DNA from: Acidobacteriaceae bacterium dw_441
Lineage (GTDB): Bacteria; Acidobacteriota; Terriglobia; Terriglobales; Acidobacteriaceae
Length of the DNA stretch: 64,000 nt
Direction of reading: 5' to 3'
NCBI GenBank assembly: GCA_018449715.1
Contig: JAAVVA010000002.1
Coordinates: 186,001 to 250,000 of the forward strand
This document shows, one piece after another, positions 16,106 through 25,387 of the stretch. A model generated the notes under the pieces. That model worked only from the letters and a program-made list of their open reading frames with translations. It had not been told where the DNA came from and ran no database searches. The first letter of the stretch is position 1, and every line of letters begins with the position of its first letter. The translations under genes and the position numbers were made by a program.

Positions 16106-16318
16106 ATGGCAAAAGCACTCTTCTGTCCGACCTGCCGCGAGGTTGTCCTCGCCACCAACGAGTATTTCCCATTCTGCAGCGACCGCTGCCGCCTGATCGA
16201 CCTCGGCAAGTGGGCCTCGGGCGACTACAAGATTTCGTCTCCCATTCAAGACCCCGACCTTCTCGAAGAACTCGCGAGCTCGCAGCGCAACAAGCCCTCC
16301 GAGGACGACCAGGACTAG
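16106..16318 (+). CDS. yacG: DNA gyrase inhibitor YacG-like zinc protein
   Basis: A 70-residue zinc-ribbon protein. FCPTCREVV and PFCSDRCRLIDLGKW give the four zinc cysteines and the family-typical RCRxIDLGxW sequence, followed by an acidic tail. YacG of E. coli binds GyrB and inhibits gyrase. The stop codon overlaps the pgpA GTG start by one base (TAGTG), so both are co-translated. Confidence 0.9.
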   Translation: MAKALFCPTCREVVLATNEYFPFCSDRCRLIDLGKWASGDYKISSPIQDPDLLEELASSQRNKPSEDDQD

Positions 16319-16827
16319 TGGCGAACTCCAACGTTCAGATTCACCCCCCGTCGGAGAAAAAGACCCTCTGGGCGTGGATGCTCGGAACCTTCTTCGGAGC
16401 GGGCCTGCTCAAACCCGGTCCCGGAACCTATGGCTCCGTCGCCGCGCTGCTGCTCTGGTACGGTGCCGCGCACGCGCTCGCGCCGACGCCCCTCTCGCTT
16501 GCCGTAGGAACCACCATCGCGGCTATCGTCATCACTCTCATCGGCATTCCGTCTGCCACCATCGTTGCGCGCGAGTCCGGACGCGAAGACCCCGGACACG
16601 TCGTCATCGACGAGGCCGCCGGGCAGCTGATCGCCCTGATCGCCGTCGCTCCCGACTGGCGTCACGCCGCACTCTCGCTGCTTCTCTTCCGCGCCTTCGA
16701 CATCACGAAGCCGCCACCGATCCGCCAGCTTGAGCGCCTCCCTGAAGGCACCGGCATCATGATGGACGACGTCGCAGCGGGTGTACTGGCGCTCATCTGC
16801 GCGCAGCTGATCGGACTCTTCTTCTAA
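16318..16827 (+). CDS. pgpA: Phosphatidylglycerophosphatase A
   Basis: A 169-residue membrane enzyme from the GTG at 16318 (overlapping yacG). GLLKPGPGTYGSVAAL near residue 30, DEAAGQLIAL near residue 100, and the FRAFDITKPPPIRQLER segment with the final DDVAAG are the conserved PgpA blocks. Four hydrophobic helices are visible. It removes phosphate from phosphatidylglycerophosphate, the step after CdsA and PgsA. The frame upstream to 16210 belongs to a shadow of yacG and was dropped. Confidence 0.92.
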   Translation: MANSNVQIHPPSEKKTLWAWMLGTFFGAGLLKPGPGTYGSVAALLLWYGAAHALAPTPLSLAVGTTIAAIVITLIGIPSATIVARESGREDPGHVVIDEAAGQLIALIAVAPDWRHAALSLLLFRAFDITKPPPIRQLERLPEGTGIMMDDVAAGVLALICAQLIGLFF

Positions 16828-16882
16828 GAGCTTGAACGCCCTCCTTGTCTTGCCTCCTCCATCGTTCTACCCTTGAGGTCGG

Positions 16883-17923
16883 ATGAGCTTCTTCCACCCA
16901 ACTTCGCTGCACGCCCCACAGCTGAACTACGCGCTTCCCTCCGCAGCCATGCCCGGAGGTGAGATTGAGCTTCACGGCTCCCACCTTGAACCCGCGAGCA
17001 GCCGTCTGCCCCACGCCACCATCGGCGACACCTTCGCCTCCGTCACCATGAGTCGCTCCGACCGCGCCACCGTCCTCGTCCCCGAGGGCAGCATCTCCGG
17101 CGACCTCATCCTGCACCGTGGCGGCGAGATCTCCAACCCGCTCCACGTCCGCATCGCCGTCCCGATGGCCGAGAACCTCCACCCCGTCTCCAACCCGACG
17201 GTCGACGCCAATGGGCAGGTCTTCACCACGCTCTCCGGCTCACGAGGCCAGGCGACTCCCGTCTCCATCTTTTGCATCCAGCGCGACTTCCAGATGGTCC
17301 CCTTCGTTCGCGAGCTGATGAACCCCACCGGCCTCGCCTTCGACCGCGACGGCTATCTCTACGCCAGCTCGCGAGCTGAAGGAACCGTCTACCGCATCTC
17401 GCCCGAGGGAGCCATCTCCACCTACGCCGAAGGCATGGGCATTGCCACCGGCATCGCCTTCGACGCCGAGGGCAACCTCTACGTCGGCGACCGCTCCGGC
17501 ACCATCTTCAAGATCAACCCCAGCCGCGAGATCTTCGTCTTCGCCACGCTCGAGCCATCCATCGCGGCCTACCACCTCGCCTTCAACGCTGCGGGAACAC
17601 TCTTCGTCACCGGACCCACCACCTCCTCCAACCAGGCCATCCACGCCATCGACCGCGACGGCAACACCTCGGTCTTCTACCAGGGGCTGGGACGAGCGCA
17701 GGGCATGGCCTTCGACGTCGACGATAACCTCTACATCGCCGCCAGCCTGCGCGGACAACGCGGCGTCGTCCGCATCACGCCCCGCCGCGAGGCCTCGTTC
17801 GTGCTCTCGGGCAGCAACCTCGTCGGACTTGCCTTTGTCGAAGACGGCTGCGCGGTCCTCGCCACACGAGACTCCCTGTACCACGTCGCGCTCGACGTCG
17901 AAGGCCGCTCCCTGGTTGGCTGA
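16883..17923 (+). CDS. IPT/TIG plus NHL/SMP-30-type beta-propeller protein
   Basis: A 346-residue protein without a signal peptide. Residues about 15-95 look like an IPT/TIG immunoglobulin-like domain (ALPSAAMPGGEIELHGSHL). From about 100 onward come repeated six-bladed-propeller strands: LMNPTGLAFDRDGYLYAS, GIATGIAFDAEGNLYVGD, AYHLAFNAAGTLFV, AQGMAFDVDDNLYIA and LVGLAFVEDG. The repeats match NHL/SMP-30/gluconolactonase blades. The function may be lactone hydrolysis or ligand binding; no catalytic set could be assigned. It lies 55 bp after pgpA. Confidence 0.75.
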   Translation: MSFFHPTSLHAPQLNYALPSAAMPGGEIELHGSHLEPASSRLPHATIGDTFASVTMSRSDRATVLVPEGSISGDLILHRGGEISNPLHVRIAVPMAENLHPVSNPTVDANGQVFTTLSGSRGQATPVSIFCIQRDFQMVPFVRELMNPTGLAFDRDGYLYASSRAEGTVYRISPEGAISTYAEGMGIATGIAFDAEGNLYVGDRSGTIFKINPSREIFVFATLEPSIAAYHLAFNAAGTLFVTGPTTSSNQAIHAIDRDGNTSVFYQGLGRAQGMAFDVDDNLYIAASLRGQRGVVRITPRREASFVLSGSNLVGLAFVEDGCAVLATRDSLYHVALDVEGRSLVG

Positions 17924-18048
17924 AGCCCTGCTTTCTGGCTTATTGCCTTTGCGCTCATGTACATTTATCTCCGCATGGCATCTGCGGACTCCGGGCGTTC
18001 CCGGTTCCTTTGTTTCAAAGCCCGAACAAACTCCGAGGAGAAAAAGAA

Positions 18049-19368
18049 GTGATTACCCGACGCGAATTTCTCGACACACTCGCCGTCACGGCGGCCGGGG
18101 CGGCCGTCAGCACCAGCGCAAAGAGCTACGCCCAGATCGTGGGCTCCAATGACCGCGTCAGCTTCGCTACCATCGGGCTCAACAGCCGCGCTTATGCTCA
18201 CCTCTCCTCGCTGAAGGCCAACGAGAAGACCGCCCGCATCACCCACGTCTGCGACGTCGACACGCCCATCCTCGACAAGTTCTCCGCGGCCGCCGAAAAG
18301 ACCCTCGGCTACAAGCCTGCTTCCGACAAGGATTTCCGCAAGGTGCTTGCGTCGAAGGACGTGGACGCCGTCACCATCGCCACGCCCGACCACTGGCACG
18401 CCCCGATGGCTATCGCCGCACTCGAGGCAGGCAAGCATGTTTACGTCGAGAAGCCCTGCAGCCACAATCCCGCCGAGGGCGAGATGCTGGTCGCCGCGCG
18501 CAACAAGTACAAGAAGCTCGTGCAGATGGGAAGCCAGCAGCGCTCCTCCCCGCACACCATCGAGGTCGTCGGCAAGATCAACGAAGGCCTGATCGGTCGC
18601 CCGTACTACGCGAAAGCCTGGTACAGCAACACGCGCAAGTCCATCGGAACCGGCAAGCCCGTCGCCGTCCCGGCTACGCTCGACTGGGATCTCTGGCAGG
18701 GTCCAGCCCCGCGCAAGGCCTACATGGACAACTACCACCCCTACAACTGGCACTGGTTCAAGCACTGGGGCACGGGCGAGACGCTCAACAACGGCACACA
18801 CGAGATCGATGTCTGCCGCTGGGCACTCGGCGTTGGTTTCCCCAAGCACATCTCCTCTTCGGGAGGACGCTATCAGTTCAAGGATGACTGGCAGTTCTAC
18901 GACACGCTCGTCACCAGCTTCGAGTACGACGACAAGATCATCTCGTGGGAGGGCAAGTGCTGCCAGGGGATGAAATTCTATGACCGTGACCGTGGCTCGG
19001 CCATCATGGGAACCACCGGAACCGTCGTCGTCGATCGCGGCGGCTACGAGATCTATGACCTGAAGGGCACGAAGACCAGCGAGGTCAAGGCTGAGAAGTC
19101 CTCCGCCTCCGCTGATCTGGTCGGAGCCGACTCCATGACCGACCGCCACTTCGCCAACCTCATCGCGGGCATTCGCTCCGGCGAGAGGCTCAACGCGCCC
19201 ATCGAGGTCGGCAACGTCGCGGTGACGATGCTGCAACTCTCGAACGTTGCATGGGAGTTGAACCGCGGACTCAATCTCAACCCCGAGAACGGCCACATCG
19301 TCAACGACGCCGAGGCGATGAAATCCTGGGGACGCGAGTACGAAAAGGGCTGGGCTCCGAAGGTCTAA
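18049..19368 (+). CDS. Tat-exported Gfo/Idh/MocA family oxidoreductase
   Basis: A 439-residue protein from GTG 18049, preceded by GAGGAGAAAAAGAA. The N-terminus has a twin-arginine signal (TRREFLDTLAVTAAGAAV), so the folded, NAD(P)-loaded enzyme should reach the periplasm. The N-terminal Rossmann domain runs to about residue 160 with the family signature GKHVYVEKPCSHNPAEGE. The C-terminal alpha/beta domain contains NWHWFKHWGTGETLNNGTHEIDV, with the conserved His. Families of this kind oxidise sugars or modify glycans. No carbohydrate genes flank it. A start at TTG 18010 would add 13 residues before the signal and is less likely. Confidence 0.87.
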   Translation: MITRREFLDTLAVTAAGAAVSTSAKSYAQIVGSNDRVSFATIGLNSRAYAHLSSLKANEKTARITHVCDVDTPILDKFSAAAEKTLGYKPASDKDFRKVLASKDVDAVTIATPDHWHAPMAIAALEAGKHVYVEKPCSHNPAEGEMLVAARNKYKKLVQMGSQQRSSPHTIEVVGKINEGLIGRPYYAKAWYSNTRKSIGTGKPVAVPATLDWDLWQGPAPRKAYMDNYHPYNWHWFKHWGTGETLNNGTHEIDVCRWALGVGFPKHISSSGGRYQFKDDWQFYDTLVTSFEYDDKIISWEGKCCQGMKFYDRDRGSAIMGTTGTVVVDRGGYEIYDLKGTKTSEVKAEKSSASADLVGADSMTDRHFANLIAGIRSGERLNAPIEVGNVAVTMLQLSNVAWELNRGLNLNPENGHIVNDAEAMKSWGREYEKGWAPKV

Positions 19369-19385
19369 CGACTACTCTTCTTACC

Positions 19386-19418
19386 GCAAAGGGAGGAGCC
19401 AAAGGCTCCTCCCTTTGC
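19386..19418. terminator. Hairpin terminator after oxidoreductase
   Basis: A perfect 15-bp stem (19386-19400 with 19404-19418) has an AAA loop. The U-tract is short (CTATTT after the stem). Confidence 0.7.
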
Positions 19419-19534
19419 TATTTCACCACTGTCTCTTCTCCCTCGGGTCGTTCGCGAAACTCTTATGATAAAAAGAGAGGTCGCCGCATCTAAAGCCTTG
19501 TGTCTACACAGACGCGAGAGGACGAACCCGCAAC

Positions 19535-20797
19535 ATGATCGCTGAAATCATCGCCGCCGGCTCCGAGATGCTTACTCCGCACCGGCAGGACACCAACTCT
19601 CTCTTTCTCACCGCGCAGCTTAACGACCTCGGTGTCGAGGTCGCCTTCAAGACCATCGTCGGCGACAACATCGACCACCTCACCGGAGCCGCCCGCACCG
19701 CCCTCTCCCGCGCCGACATCGTCATCTTCTCCGGAGGCCTCGGCCCCACCGAGGACGACCTCACCCGCGAGGCCGCAGCCGCCGCGCTTGGACTCGAAAT
19801 CCGCCGCGACGGCGATCTTCTCGCCGCGCTCTACAAGCGCTTCGCCGCGCGCCAGATGACGATGCCGCCCAACAACGCGAAGCAGGCTGACATTCTCGAA
19901 GGCGCGACCGTCCTCGCGAACCCCAACGGCAGCGCGCCCGGCCAGCTGCTCGACACCGTCGTCGACGGCTACCGCAAGGTCGTCATCCTTCTCCCCGGCC
20001 CGCCCCGCGAGCTGAAGCCGCTCTTCACCGAGGTCGTCAAGCCTCTGCTCGCAGCAACCCTTCCGCCGCGCTACCTGGCCCGCCGCGTCCTCCGCATGCC
20101 GCTCATCCCCGAGTCACACGTCGACGCCCGCACCGCGCCCATCTATCGCGAGTACACCGACATCCAGACCACCATCCTCGCCGGTCATGGAGAGATCCAG
20201 CTTCACTTCGTCTCCTCCAAGACCACCCTCTTCGAGGCGCAGGCACGCGTAGACGAGCTGACCAGCCGCATCGAGGCCGAGATGCAGGACGCCATCTACT
20301 CCTCGCAGGGCGAGAGCCTCGAAGAGGTCGTGCTCCTCATGCTGGAGATGCGCCACCTCACACTCGCCGCCGCCGAAAGCTGCACCGGCGGACTGCTCGC
20401 ACAGCGCCTCACCGCCGTCCCCAACAGCTCGCGCGCCTTCGTCGGAGGAGCCGTCGTCTACACTCCCGAGCTGAAGACCCTCTTCGCCGACGTGCCGGAG
20501 GAGATCATCGAGACCTACGGAGCCGTCAGCCCCGAGGTCGCCCGCGCTCTCGCCGAGGGCATCCGCTCTCGCACCGGGGCTACCTTTGGAATCGCCACGA
20601 CCGGCATCGCCGGTCCCACCGCAGGCACGGGCCTCGACGCTGACAAGCCCATCGGACTCGTCTACATCGGTCTCTCCGATGGTCGCGAGACGCGGGTCAA
20701 AGAGCTGCACCTCAACGGCGACCGCGACTACGTCCGCTGGTGGGCCTCGCAGCACGCGCTCGAACTTATACGACAGACGCTGCTTACGAATCTTTAA
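19535..20797 (+). CDS. cinA: CinA: competence/damage-inducible protein, NMN amidase domain
   Basis: A 420-residue two-domain protein. The N-terminal MoaB/MogA-like (COG1058) domain shows AEIIAAGSEML, IFSGGLGPTEDDLTREA and LPGPPRELKPLF. The C-terminal PncC-type domain (from about residue 255) shows LAAAESCTGGLLAQRLT, FVGGAVVYTPELK and ATTGIAGPTAG, the nicotinamide mononucleotide amidase signature. CinA deamidates NMN and hydrolyses ADP-ribose in characterised bacteria. It is single-copy and follows a terminator, so it probably has its own promoter. The next gene is plsY. Confidence 0.94.
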   Translation: MIAEIIAAGSEMLTPHRQDTNSLFLTAQLNDLGVEVAFKTIVGDNIDHLTGAARTALSRADIVIFSGGLGPTEDDLTREAAAAALGLEIRRDGDLLAALYKRFAARQMTMPPNNAKQADILEGATVLANPNGSAPGQLLDTVVDGYRKVVILLPGPPRELKPLFTEVVKPLLAATLPPRYLARRVLRMPLIPESHVDARTAPIYREYTDIQTTILAGHGEIQLHFVSSKTTLFEAQARVDELTSRIEAEMQDAIYSSQGESLEEVVLLMLEMRHLTLAAAESCTGGLLAQRLTAVPNSSRAFVGGAVVYTPELKTLFADVPEEIIETYGAVSPEVARALAEGIRSRTGATFGIATTGIAGPTAGTGLDADKPIGLVYIGLSDGRETRVKELHLNGDRDYVRWWASQHALELIRQTLLTNL

Positions 20798-20872
20798 TGC
20801 ACCCGGAGAGTTCCACAGCGCGTCTTTCCTTCTGCAAGGCTTTCGCTTGATAGACTTGAAGATGGAACCTCC

Positions 20873-21493
20873 ATGTCACCCTGGCTGCTCTCCATTTCGA
20901 TTGCATACCTTCTCGGTTCCATCCCGTTCGGCTACCTGCTCGTCCTGATCTTCCGTAAAGAAGACATCCGCAAGACCGGCAGCGGCAACATTGGCGCGAC
21001 CAACGTAGCCCGCTCAGGAGCCAAGGGCCTCGGTATTCTCACTCTCGTCCTCGACGCGCTCAAGGGCTTCCTCGCCGTTGTTATCGCACGACACTTCGCT
21101 CAGCAGTACGGCCTGCCCGCGCAGGATCTTGCGGCAGCCGCAGCACTCGCAGCCGTCGTCGGCCACTGCTTCCCTGTCTGGCTCGGCTTCCGCGGAGGCA
21201 AAGGCGTCGCCACCGCGCTCGGCGTCTTCCTCGCGCTGGCTCCGCTCACAGTGCTCTGCCTGCTCGGAGTCTTCCTGGTCATTGTGATGCTGACGAAGTT
21301 TGTCTCACTGGCCTCTATCGTCGCCGCAGCTCTCTTTCCGCTCTTCGCGCTGCCGCACGCCACGCGCACGCCTATCGTTCTTGCCGGATACATCCTCATC
21401 CCTCTGATCGTCATTCTCAAGCACCACCAGAACATCCGCCGTCTTCTCTCCGGAACCGAAAACCGCTTCGGTTCGCACAAGGTGGCCGCTTGA
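20873..21493 (+). CDS. plsY: Glycerol-3-phosphate acyltransferase PlsY
   Basis: A 206-residue integral membrane enzyme using acyl-phosphate to acylate glycerol-3-phosphate. YLLGSIPFGYL, RKTGSGNIGATNVARS and HCFPVWLGFRGGKGVATALG are the three conserved cytoplasmic motifs. Five to six hydrophobic helices are present. Its stop overlaps the gpsA start by 4 bp, tying substrate supply (glycerol-3-phosphate from GpsA) to its use. Confidence 0.95.
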   Translation: MSPWLLSISIAYLLGSIPFGYLLVLIFRKEDIRKTGSGNIGATNVARSGAKGLGILTLVLDALKGFLAVVIARHFAQQYGLPAQDLAAAAALAAVVGHCFPVWLGFRGGKGVATALGVFLALAPLTVLCLLGVFLVIVMLTKFVSLASIVAAALFPLFALPHATRTPIVLAGYILIPLIVILKHHQNIRRLLSGTENRFGSHKVAA

Positions 21494-22488
21494 GCCGTAT
21501 CGCTATCCTTGGAGCAGGGGCTTGGGGCACGGCGCTGGCCGTCTCGCTCGCCCGCCGCGGAGGCCACCAGATCTGCCTCTGGTCGCACTCGCCGTCGCTC
21601 GCCGAGCATCTCAACGAGCACGGCGAAAACATCGCGTACCTTCCCGGCTTTATCCTGCCGGTCGATATCCGCGTCACCAGCGACCTCACCTCTGCCATCT
21701 TCGAGGCCGACCACATTCTCTGCGTCATGCCCTCGCAGCATCTCCGCGAGATCATGAACCAGATTGCTCCCCTGCTCACCCCCAACCAGGCCATTATTTC
21801 CGCCTCCAAGGGCATCGAGGAGAAGAGCTTTCTCCGCATGACGCAGGTCATCGCCTCGATTACGGGCAATCCCTCCGCCGTGCTCTCCGGCCCCTCCTTC
21901 GCGCAGGAGGTCGCCGCCGGAAGCCCCACCGCGGTCGTCGTCGCGGCCAACGATCTTCGTCTCGCGCAGACGATCCAGCGCGACTTTACCTCACCGACGC
22001 TTCGCGTCTATACCAACGACGACATCACCGGCGTCGAGCTGGGCGGCGCGCTCAAGAACGTCATCGCCCTCGCCTCGGGAGTCGTCACAGGACTGAATCT
22101 CGGCCACAACCCCTCCGCCGCTCTCATCACACGCGGCATCGCGGAGATTACTCGCCTCTCGGTCGCCTGCGGAGGACGACGCCAGACCCTCGCTGGACTC
22201 GCGGGCATCGGCGACCTCGTGCTCACCTGCACGGGAGCCCTCTCGCGCAACCGCTCGGTCGGCATCGAACTGGGCAAAGGACGCCAGCTCGACGAGATTC
22301 TCGAAAGCATGGGGGGAAAGGTCGCCGAAGGCGTTCGCTCCACCGCCGCTGCCCTCGGACTGGCCGCACGCTACGGCGTTGAGATGCCCATCACTGAACA
22401 GGTGGATGCCATTCTGCACCACAATAAAAAGCCCGCCGACGCCATCCGCGACCTGATGACCCGCCCCAGCCGCGACGAGCAGCAGTAA
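21490..22488 (+). CDS. gpsA: NAD(P)-dependent glycerol-3-phosphate dehydrogenase
   Basis: A 332-residue enzyme starting with TTG that overlaps plsY by 4 bp (TTGA). The N-terminal cofactor loop is ILGAGAWGTALAVSLARRG. A catalytic Lys sits in ISASKGIEEK or in LGGALKNVIALASGV, and the C-terminal NPSAALITRGIAEI and GLAGIGDLVLTCTG blocks are typical. It reduces dihydroxyacetone phosphate to glycerol-3-phosphate for PlsY. Confidence 0.95.
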   Translation: MSRIAILGAGAWGTALAVSLARRGGHQICLWSHSPSLAEHLNEHGENIAYLPGFILPVDIRVTSDLTSAIFEADHILCVMPSQHLREIMNQIAPLLTPNQAIISASKGIEEKSFLRMTQVIASITGNPSAVLSGPSFAQEVAAGSPTAVVVAANDLRLAQTIQRDFTSPTLRVYTNDDITGVELGGALKNVIALASGVVTGLNLGHNPSAALITRGIAEITRLSVACGGRRQTLAGLAGIGDLVLTCTGALSRNRSVGIELGKGRQLDEILESMGGKVAEGVRSTAAALGLAARYGVEMPITEQVDAILHHNKKPADAIRDLMTRPSRDEQQ

Positions 22489-22536
22489 GCCCGGCAGTAG
22501 CCCACGCCCTCCCGGTCCCCGGCATCTAACCGGAAC

Positions 22537-22758
22537 ATGACAGAGCCGATCGAACCAACCCGCAACGACCCCACTCCTCAGCGGCGTCAGGGAGATTCGC
22601 GCTTCCTCCCCGTCGTCATCATCACAGCCATTGCCCTTGTGCTCGTTCTGATCGCGTCCGTGGTACTGATCAAAGGCAGAGGCAGCAAAATCACGCCTGA
22701 CCAGCCAAACAACCATCCCCGGTCCGGCCTTGCCATCTCACTTCCGCAGGCCGCCTAA
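22537..22758 (+). CDS. Small single-pass membrane protein
   Basis: A 73-residue protein between gpsA and ftsY. A polar, Pro-rich N-terminus (MTEPIEPTRNDPTPQRRQGD) is followed by one membrane helix at about residues 23-46 (FLPVVIITAIALVLVLIASVV), a basic KGRGSK and a polar tail. The Arg residues before the helix suggest the N-terminus stays in the cytoplasm. I recognise no family. Codon use matches its neighbours. Confidence 0.6.
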   Translation: MTEPIEPTRNDPTPQRRQGDSRFLPVVIITAIALVLVLIASVVLIKGRGSKITPDQPNNHPRSGLAISLPQAA

Positions 22759-22812
22759 CCGCTCGCTCTGCCGAAGAGCGGAGAGAACCGCCATCCGATA
22801 AACTGAATCAGC

Positions 22813-23805
22813 ATGGTCTTCTCATCCCTCTTCGGCAAGCGCCCGTCAGAACCCGAAAAGCCTTCGGAGTCCCCTGCCCCCGAGCAGCCGAAGCTGAGCC
22901 TCTTCGACCGCATGAAGCAGGCGGTCACCCGCACCCGCGAGTCACTCTCCGACTCCATCAGCTCGGTCGTCGCGCTCACCCGCGAGGTCGATCAGGCATC
23001 GCTCGATCAGCTTGAGCCGCGCCTGCTCGCCGCCGATATCGGCAGCGCCACCACGGCCATCATCATGGAGAACCTCCGCCAGCGCGCCCTCCGGACCGGC
23101 ATCGAGAGCGGAGAGCAGTTGAAGCAGATCCTCAAGGCCGAGCTGAAGCAGATCCTCGACGGCGTCGCCCATCCCATGCAGCACCCCGCCACCCCGCCCG
23201 AGGTCATCCTCATGGTCGGGGTCAACGGAACCGGCAAGACTACCACCACCGGCAAGCTCGCGAATCTATATCGCGCGCAGGGGCGCAGCGTCCTTCTGTG
23301 CGCCGCTGACACCTTCCGCGCCGCCGCCATCGAGCAGCTTGAGGTCTGGGCACAGCGCTCCGACGTTCCCGTCATCAAGACCAAGCAAGGCGGCGACCCT
23401 TCCGCCGCGCTCTACGACGCTCTTTCTGCGGCAAAGGCTCGCAGCACCGACGTCATGATCGCCGACACAGCAGGACGTCTCCACACCAAGACTGACCTGA
23501 TGAAGGAGCTGGACAAGATGCGCCGCACCTGTGAAAAGCTGGTGCCTGGTTCCCCGCACCAGACCTTCCTCGTGATGGATGCGACCACCGGCCAGAACGG
23601 CCTGCAGCAGGCGCGCCTCTTCACCGAGGCCGCGCACGTCACCGGCATCGTCCTGACCAAGCTCGACGGCACAGCCAAGGGAGGCATCGTCCTCGCCATA
23701 GCCACCGAGCTGAAGCTGCCCGTCCTCTACGCCGGAATCGGCGAGAAGATTGACGACCTGATCCCCTTCGACAGCGCCGCCTTCATCGACTCACTCGTCG
23801 GCTAA
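22813..23805 (+). CDS. ftsY: Signal recognition particle receptor FtsY
   Basis: A 330-residue SRP GTPase. There is a short acidic/Pro N-terminal segment (about 25 residues) before the N domain, then the G domain with GVNGTGKTTTTGKLA (G1), AADTFRAAAIEQL (I-box), DTAGRLHTKTDLMKEL (G3), TKLDGTAKGGI (G4) and the closing GIGEKIDDLIPFD. Only 14 bp separate it from ribD. It docks ribosome-SRP complexes at the inner membrane. Confidence 0.96.
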   Translation: MVFSSLFGKRPSEPEKPSESPAPEQPKLSLFDRMKQAVTRTRESLSDSISSVVALTREVDQASLDQLEPRLLAADIGSATTAIIMENLRQRALRTGIESGEQLKQILKAELKQILDGVAHPMQHPATPPEVILMVGVNGTGKTTTTGKLANLYRAQGRSVLLCAADTFRAAAIEQLEVWAQRSDVPVIKTKQGGDPSAALYDALSAAKARSTDVMIADTAGRLHTKTDLMKELDKMRRTCEKLVPGSPHQTFLVMDATTGQNGLQQARLFTEAAHVTGIVLTKLDGTAKGGIVLAIATELKLPVLYAGIGEKIDDLIPFDSAAFIDSLVG

Positions 23806-23819
23806 CGCATCTCACTTCT

Positions 23820-24962
23820 ATGTCTTCTGAAGGATTCAGCCCCGCCGACGAGCACTACATGCAGCACGCTCTGCGACTGGCCGCCGCAGCCACTTCGCTC
23901 GCCAGCCCCAACCCTCGCGTCGGATGTCTTCTCGTTCGCGACGGCAAGGTTCTCGGCTCCGGCACCCACCTCTACGACCTCTTCGACCACGCAGAGATCG
24001 CCGCGCTCAAGCAGGCGGCCTCCCGTGGCCTCTCCGCGCAGGGAGCCACCGCCTACGTCACGCTTGAGCCATGCAGCCATCACGGACGCACCGGCCCGTG
24101 CGCCGACGCTCTGGTAGCCGCCGGAATCTCCCGCTGCGTCGTCGCCACAACTGATCCGAACCCGCTCGTCTCCGGACGAGGCATCGAAAAGCTCCGTGCC
24201 GCAGGCATCGAGGTCACCATCGGAGTCCTCCAGCAGCAGGCCCGCGACCTCAACGACGCCTTTGCGCACTTCATCCGCACGCGCACCCCGCTGGTCACGC
24301 TGAAGTCCGCGATCTCCTCCGACGGCAAGCTCGCACCGCCCACGTCTGACCGTTGCGCGAACCAGCCTCATTGGCTTACCAGCCCCGAATCCCGCTACCA
24401 GGTGCAGCTCCTGCGTCACGCCTCCGACGCCATCCTCACCGGCATCGGTACCGTTCTCGCGGATGATCCGCAGCTCACCGACCGCAGCGAACTTCCGCGC
24501 CGACGCCCTCTTCTGCGCGTCGTGCTGGATACGCACCTCCGCATCCCGCTCACCTCGCAGCTCGTGCAATCGGCCAACAAAAATCTTCTGATCCTCACCA
24601 GCGACACCGCCTCAGAGAAGAAGATCGCCCTCCTCACCCAATGCGGTGCCGAGGTCCTGCCCCTCATCGAGGAGCACGAAGGACACCTCTCGCTCCCCGC
24701 GGTCCTCACCGCGCTGGCCGAACACCACATCCTCAGCGTTCTCCTCGAAGCAGGCTCGCACCTCAACGCAGCCTTCCTCCGGCAGAACCTCGTCGGCAAG
24801 GCCGTCCTCTTCCACGCGCCATCAACACTGGGCGACGAGGCCATCCCCTTCGCCGAGGACATCTCCCCCTTCGATCTGGAGCAATCCCTTCAGCGCGTCA
24901 CCCGCGACAGCATCGGCCCCGACCTCCGCGTCACCGGTTCCCTTCACGATCCCTGGGGCTGA
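23820..24962 (+). CDS. ribD: Bifunctional riboflavin biosynthesis deaminase/reductase RibD
   Basis: A 380-residue protein with both riboflavin steps. The deaminase domain (1-150) has His57-x-Glu59 in DHAEIAAL and zinc cysteines 85 and 94 in PCSHHGRTGPC. The reductase domain (about 150-375) starts at VTLKSAISSDGKLAPPTSD and includes the NADPH-binding DAILTGIGTVLADDPQLT segment and LLEAGSHLNAAFL. Its last 19 bp overlap the convergent HxlR gene. ribE lies 1.3 kb further, beyond the HxlR/SDR pair. Confidence 0.95.
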   Translation: MSSEGFSPADEHYMQHALRLAAAATSLASPNPRVGCLLVRDGKVLGSGTHLYDLFDHAEIAALKQAASRGLSAQGATAYVTLEPCSHHGRTGPCADALVAAGISRCVVATTDPNPLVSGRGIEKLRAAGIEVTIGVLQQQARDLNDAFAHFIRTRTPLVTLKSAISSDGKLAPPTSDRCANQPHWLTSPESRYQVQLLRHASDAILTGIGTVLADDPQLTDRSELPRRRPLLRVVLDTHLRIPLTSQLVQSANKNLLILTSDTASEKKIALLTQCGAEVLPLIEEHEGHLSLPAVLTALAEHHILSVLLEAGSHLNAAFLRQNLVGKAVLFHAPSTLGDEAIPFAEDISPFDLEQSLQRVTRDSIGPDLRVTGSLHDPWG

Positions 24963-25288
24963 GGCTTCCTGTCCGCCCACTTCAGAATCGCGTCCAGCGC
25001 CGGACACAGCGACTGCCCCCACGTCGTCAGCCGATACTCCACCTTGGGCGGAATCTGCGGGTAGACCGTCCGCGTGACAATTCCATCGGCCTCCAGGCTG
25101 CGGAGCTGCTGACCCAGCATCTTCTGGGTAATGCTCGGGATAGCGCGTTCCAACTCGGAGAAGCGCATCACCTTACCGTCGAACAGGTGGAAGAGAATAA
25201 TCAGCTTCCACCGTCCCTCCAGCATCCCGAACGCCGATTCGACATCGGCCGCCGCCGTCATGGGGGTATACCGTTTTGCCTCGGTCAT
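24944..25288 (-). CDS. HxlR-family winged-helix regulator
   Basis: A 114-residue MarR-like HxlR protein. MLEGRWKLIILFHLFDGKVMRFSELERAIPSITQKMLGQQLRSLEADGIV is described here by its core: GRWK, RFSELE, ITQKML and LRxLExDGIV, in standard order. No Cys is near the N-terminus where redox-sensing members carry one. It is divergent from the SDR gene, with 99 bp between the starts, and likely controls it. It ends 19 bp inside ribD. Confidence 0.86.
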   Translation of the reverse strand: MTEAKRYTPMTAAADVESAFGMLEGRWKLIILFHLFDGKVMRFSELERAIPSITQKMLGQQLRSLEADGIVTRTVYPQIPPKVEYRLTTWGQSLCPALDAILKWADRKPQPQGS

Positions 25289-25387
25289 CGAAAACTCCGT
25301 AACATACTTTTTTGTGTGTACTTCCGATTAACTCAGTATGGTGCGAGACTCCTCTTTGTGCAATCCGCACCCAGGAGAACTTTCGCA

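Noticed and set aside
24641..25387. Frame extension upstream of the SDR gene (515 codons in total)
   Set aside because: It overlaps ribD and the HxlR gene and is rich in Arg/Pro without any homology. The SDR begins at GTG 25388.
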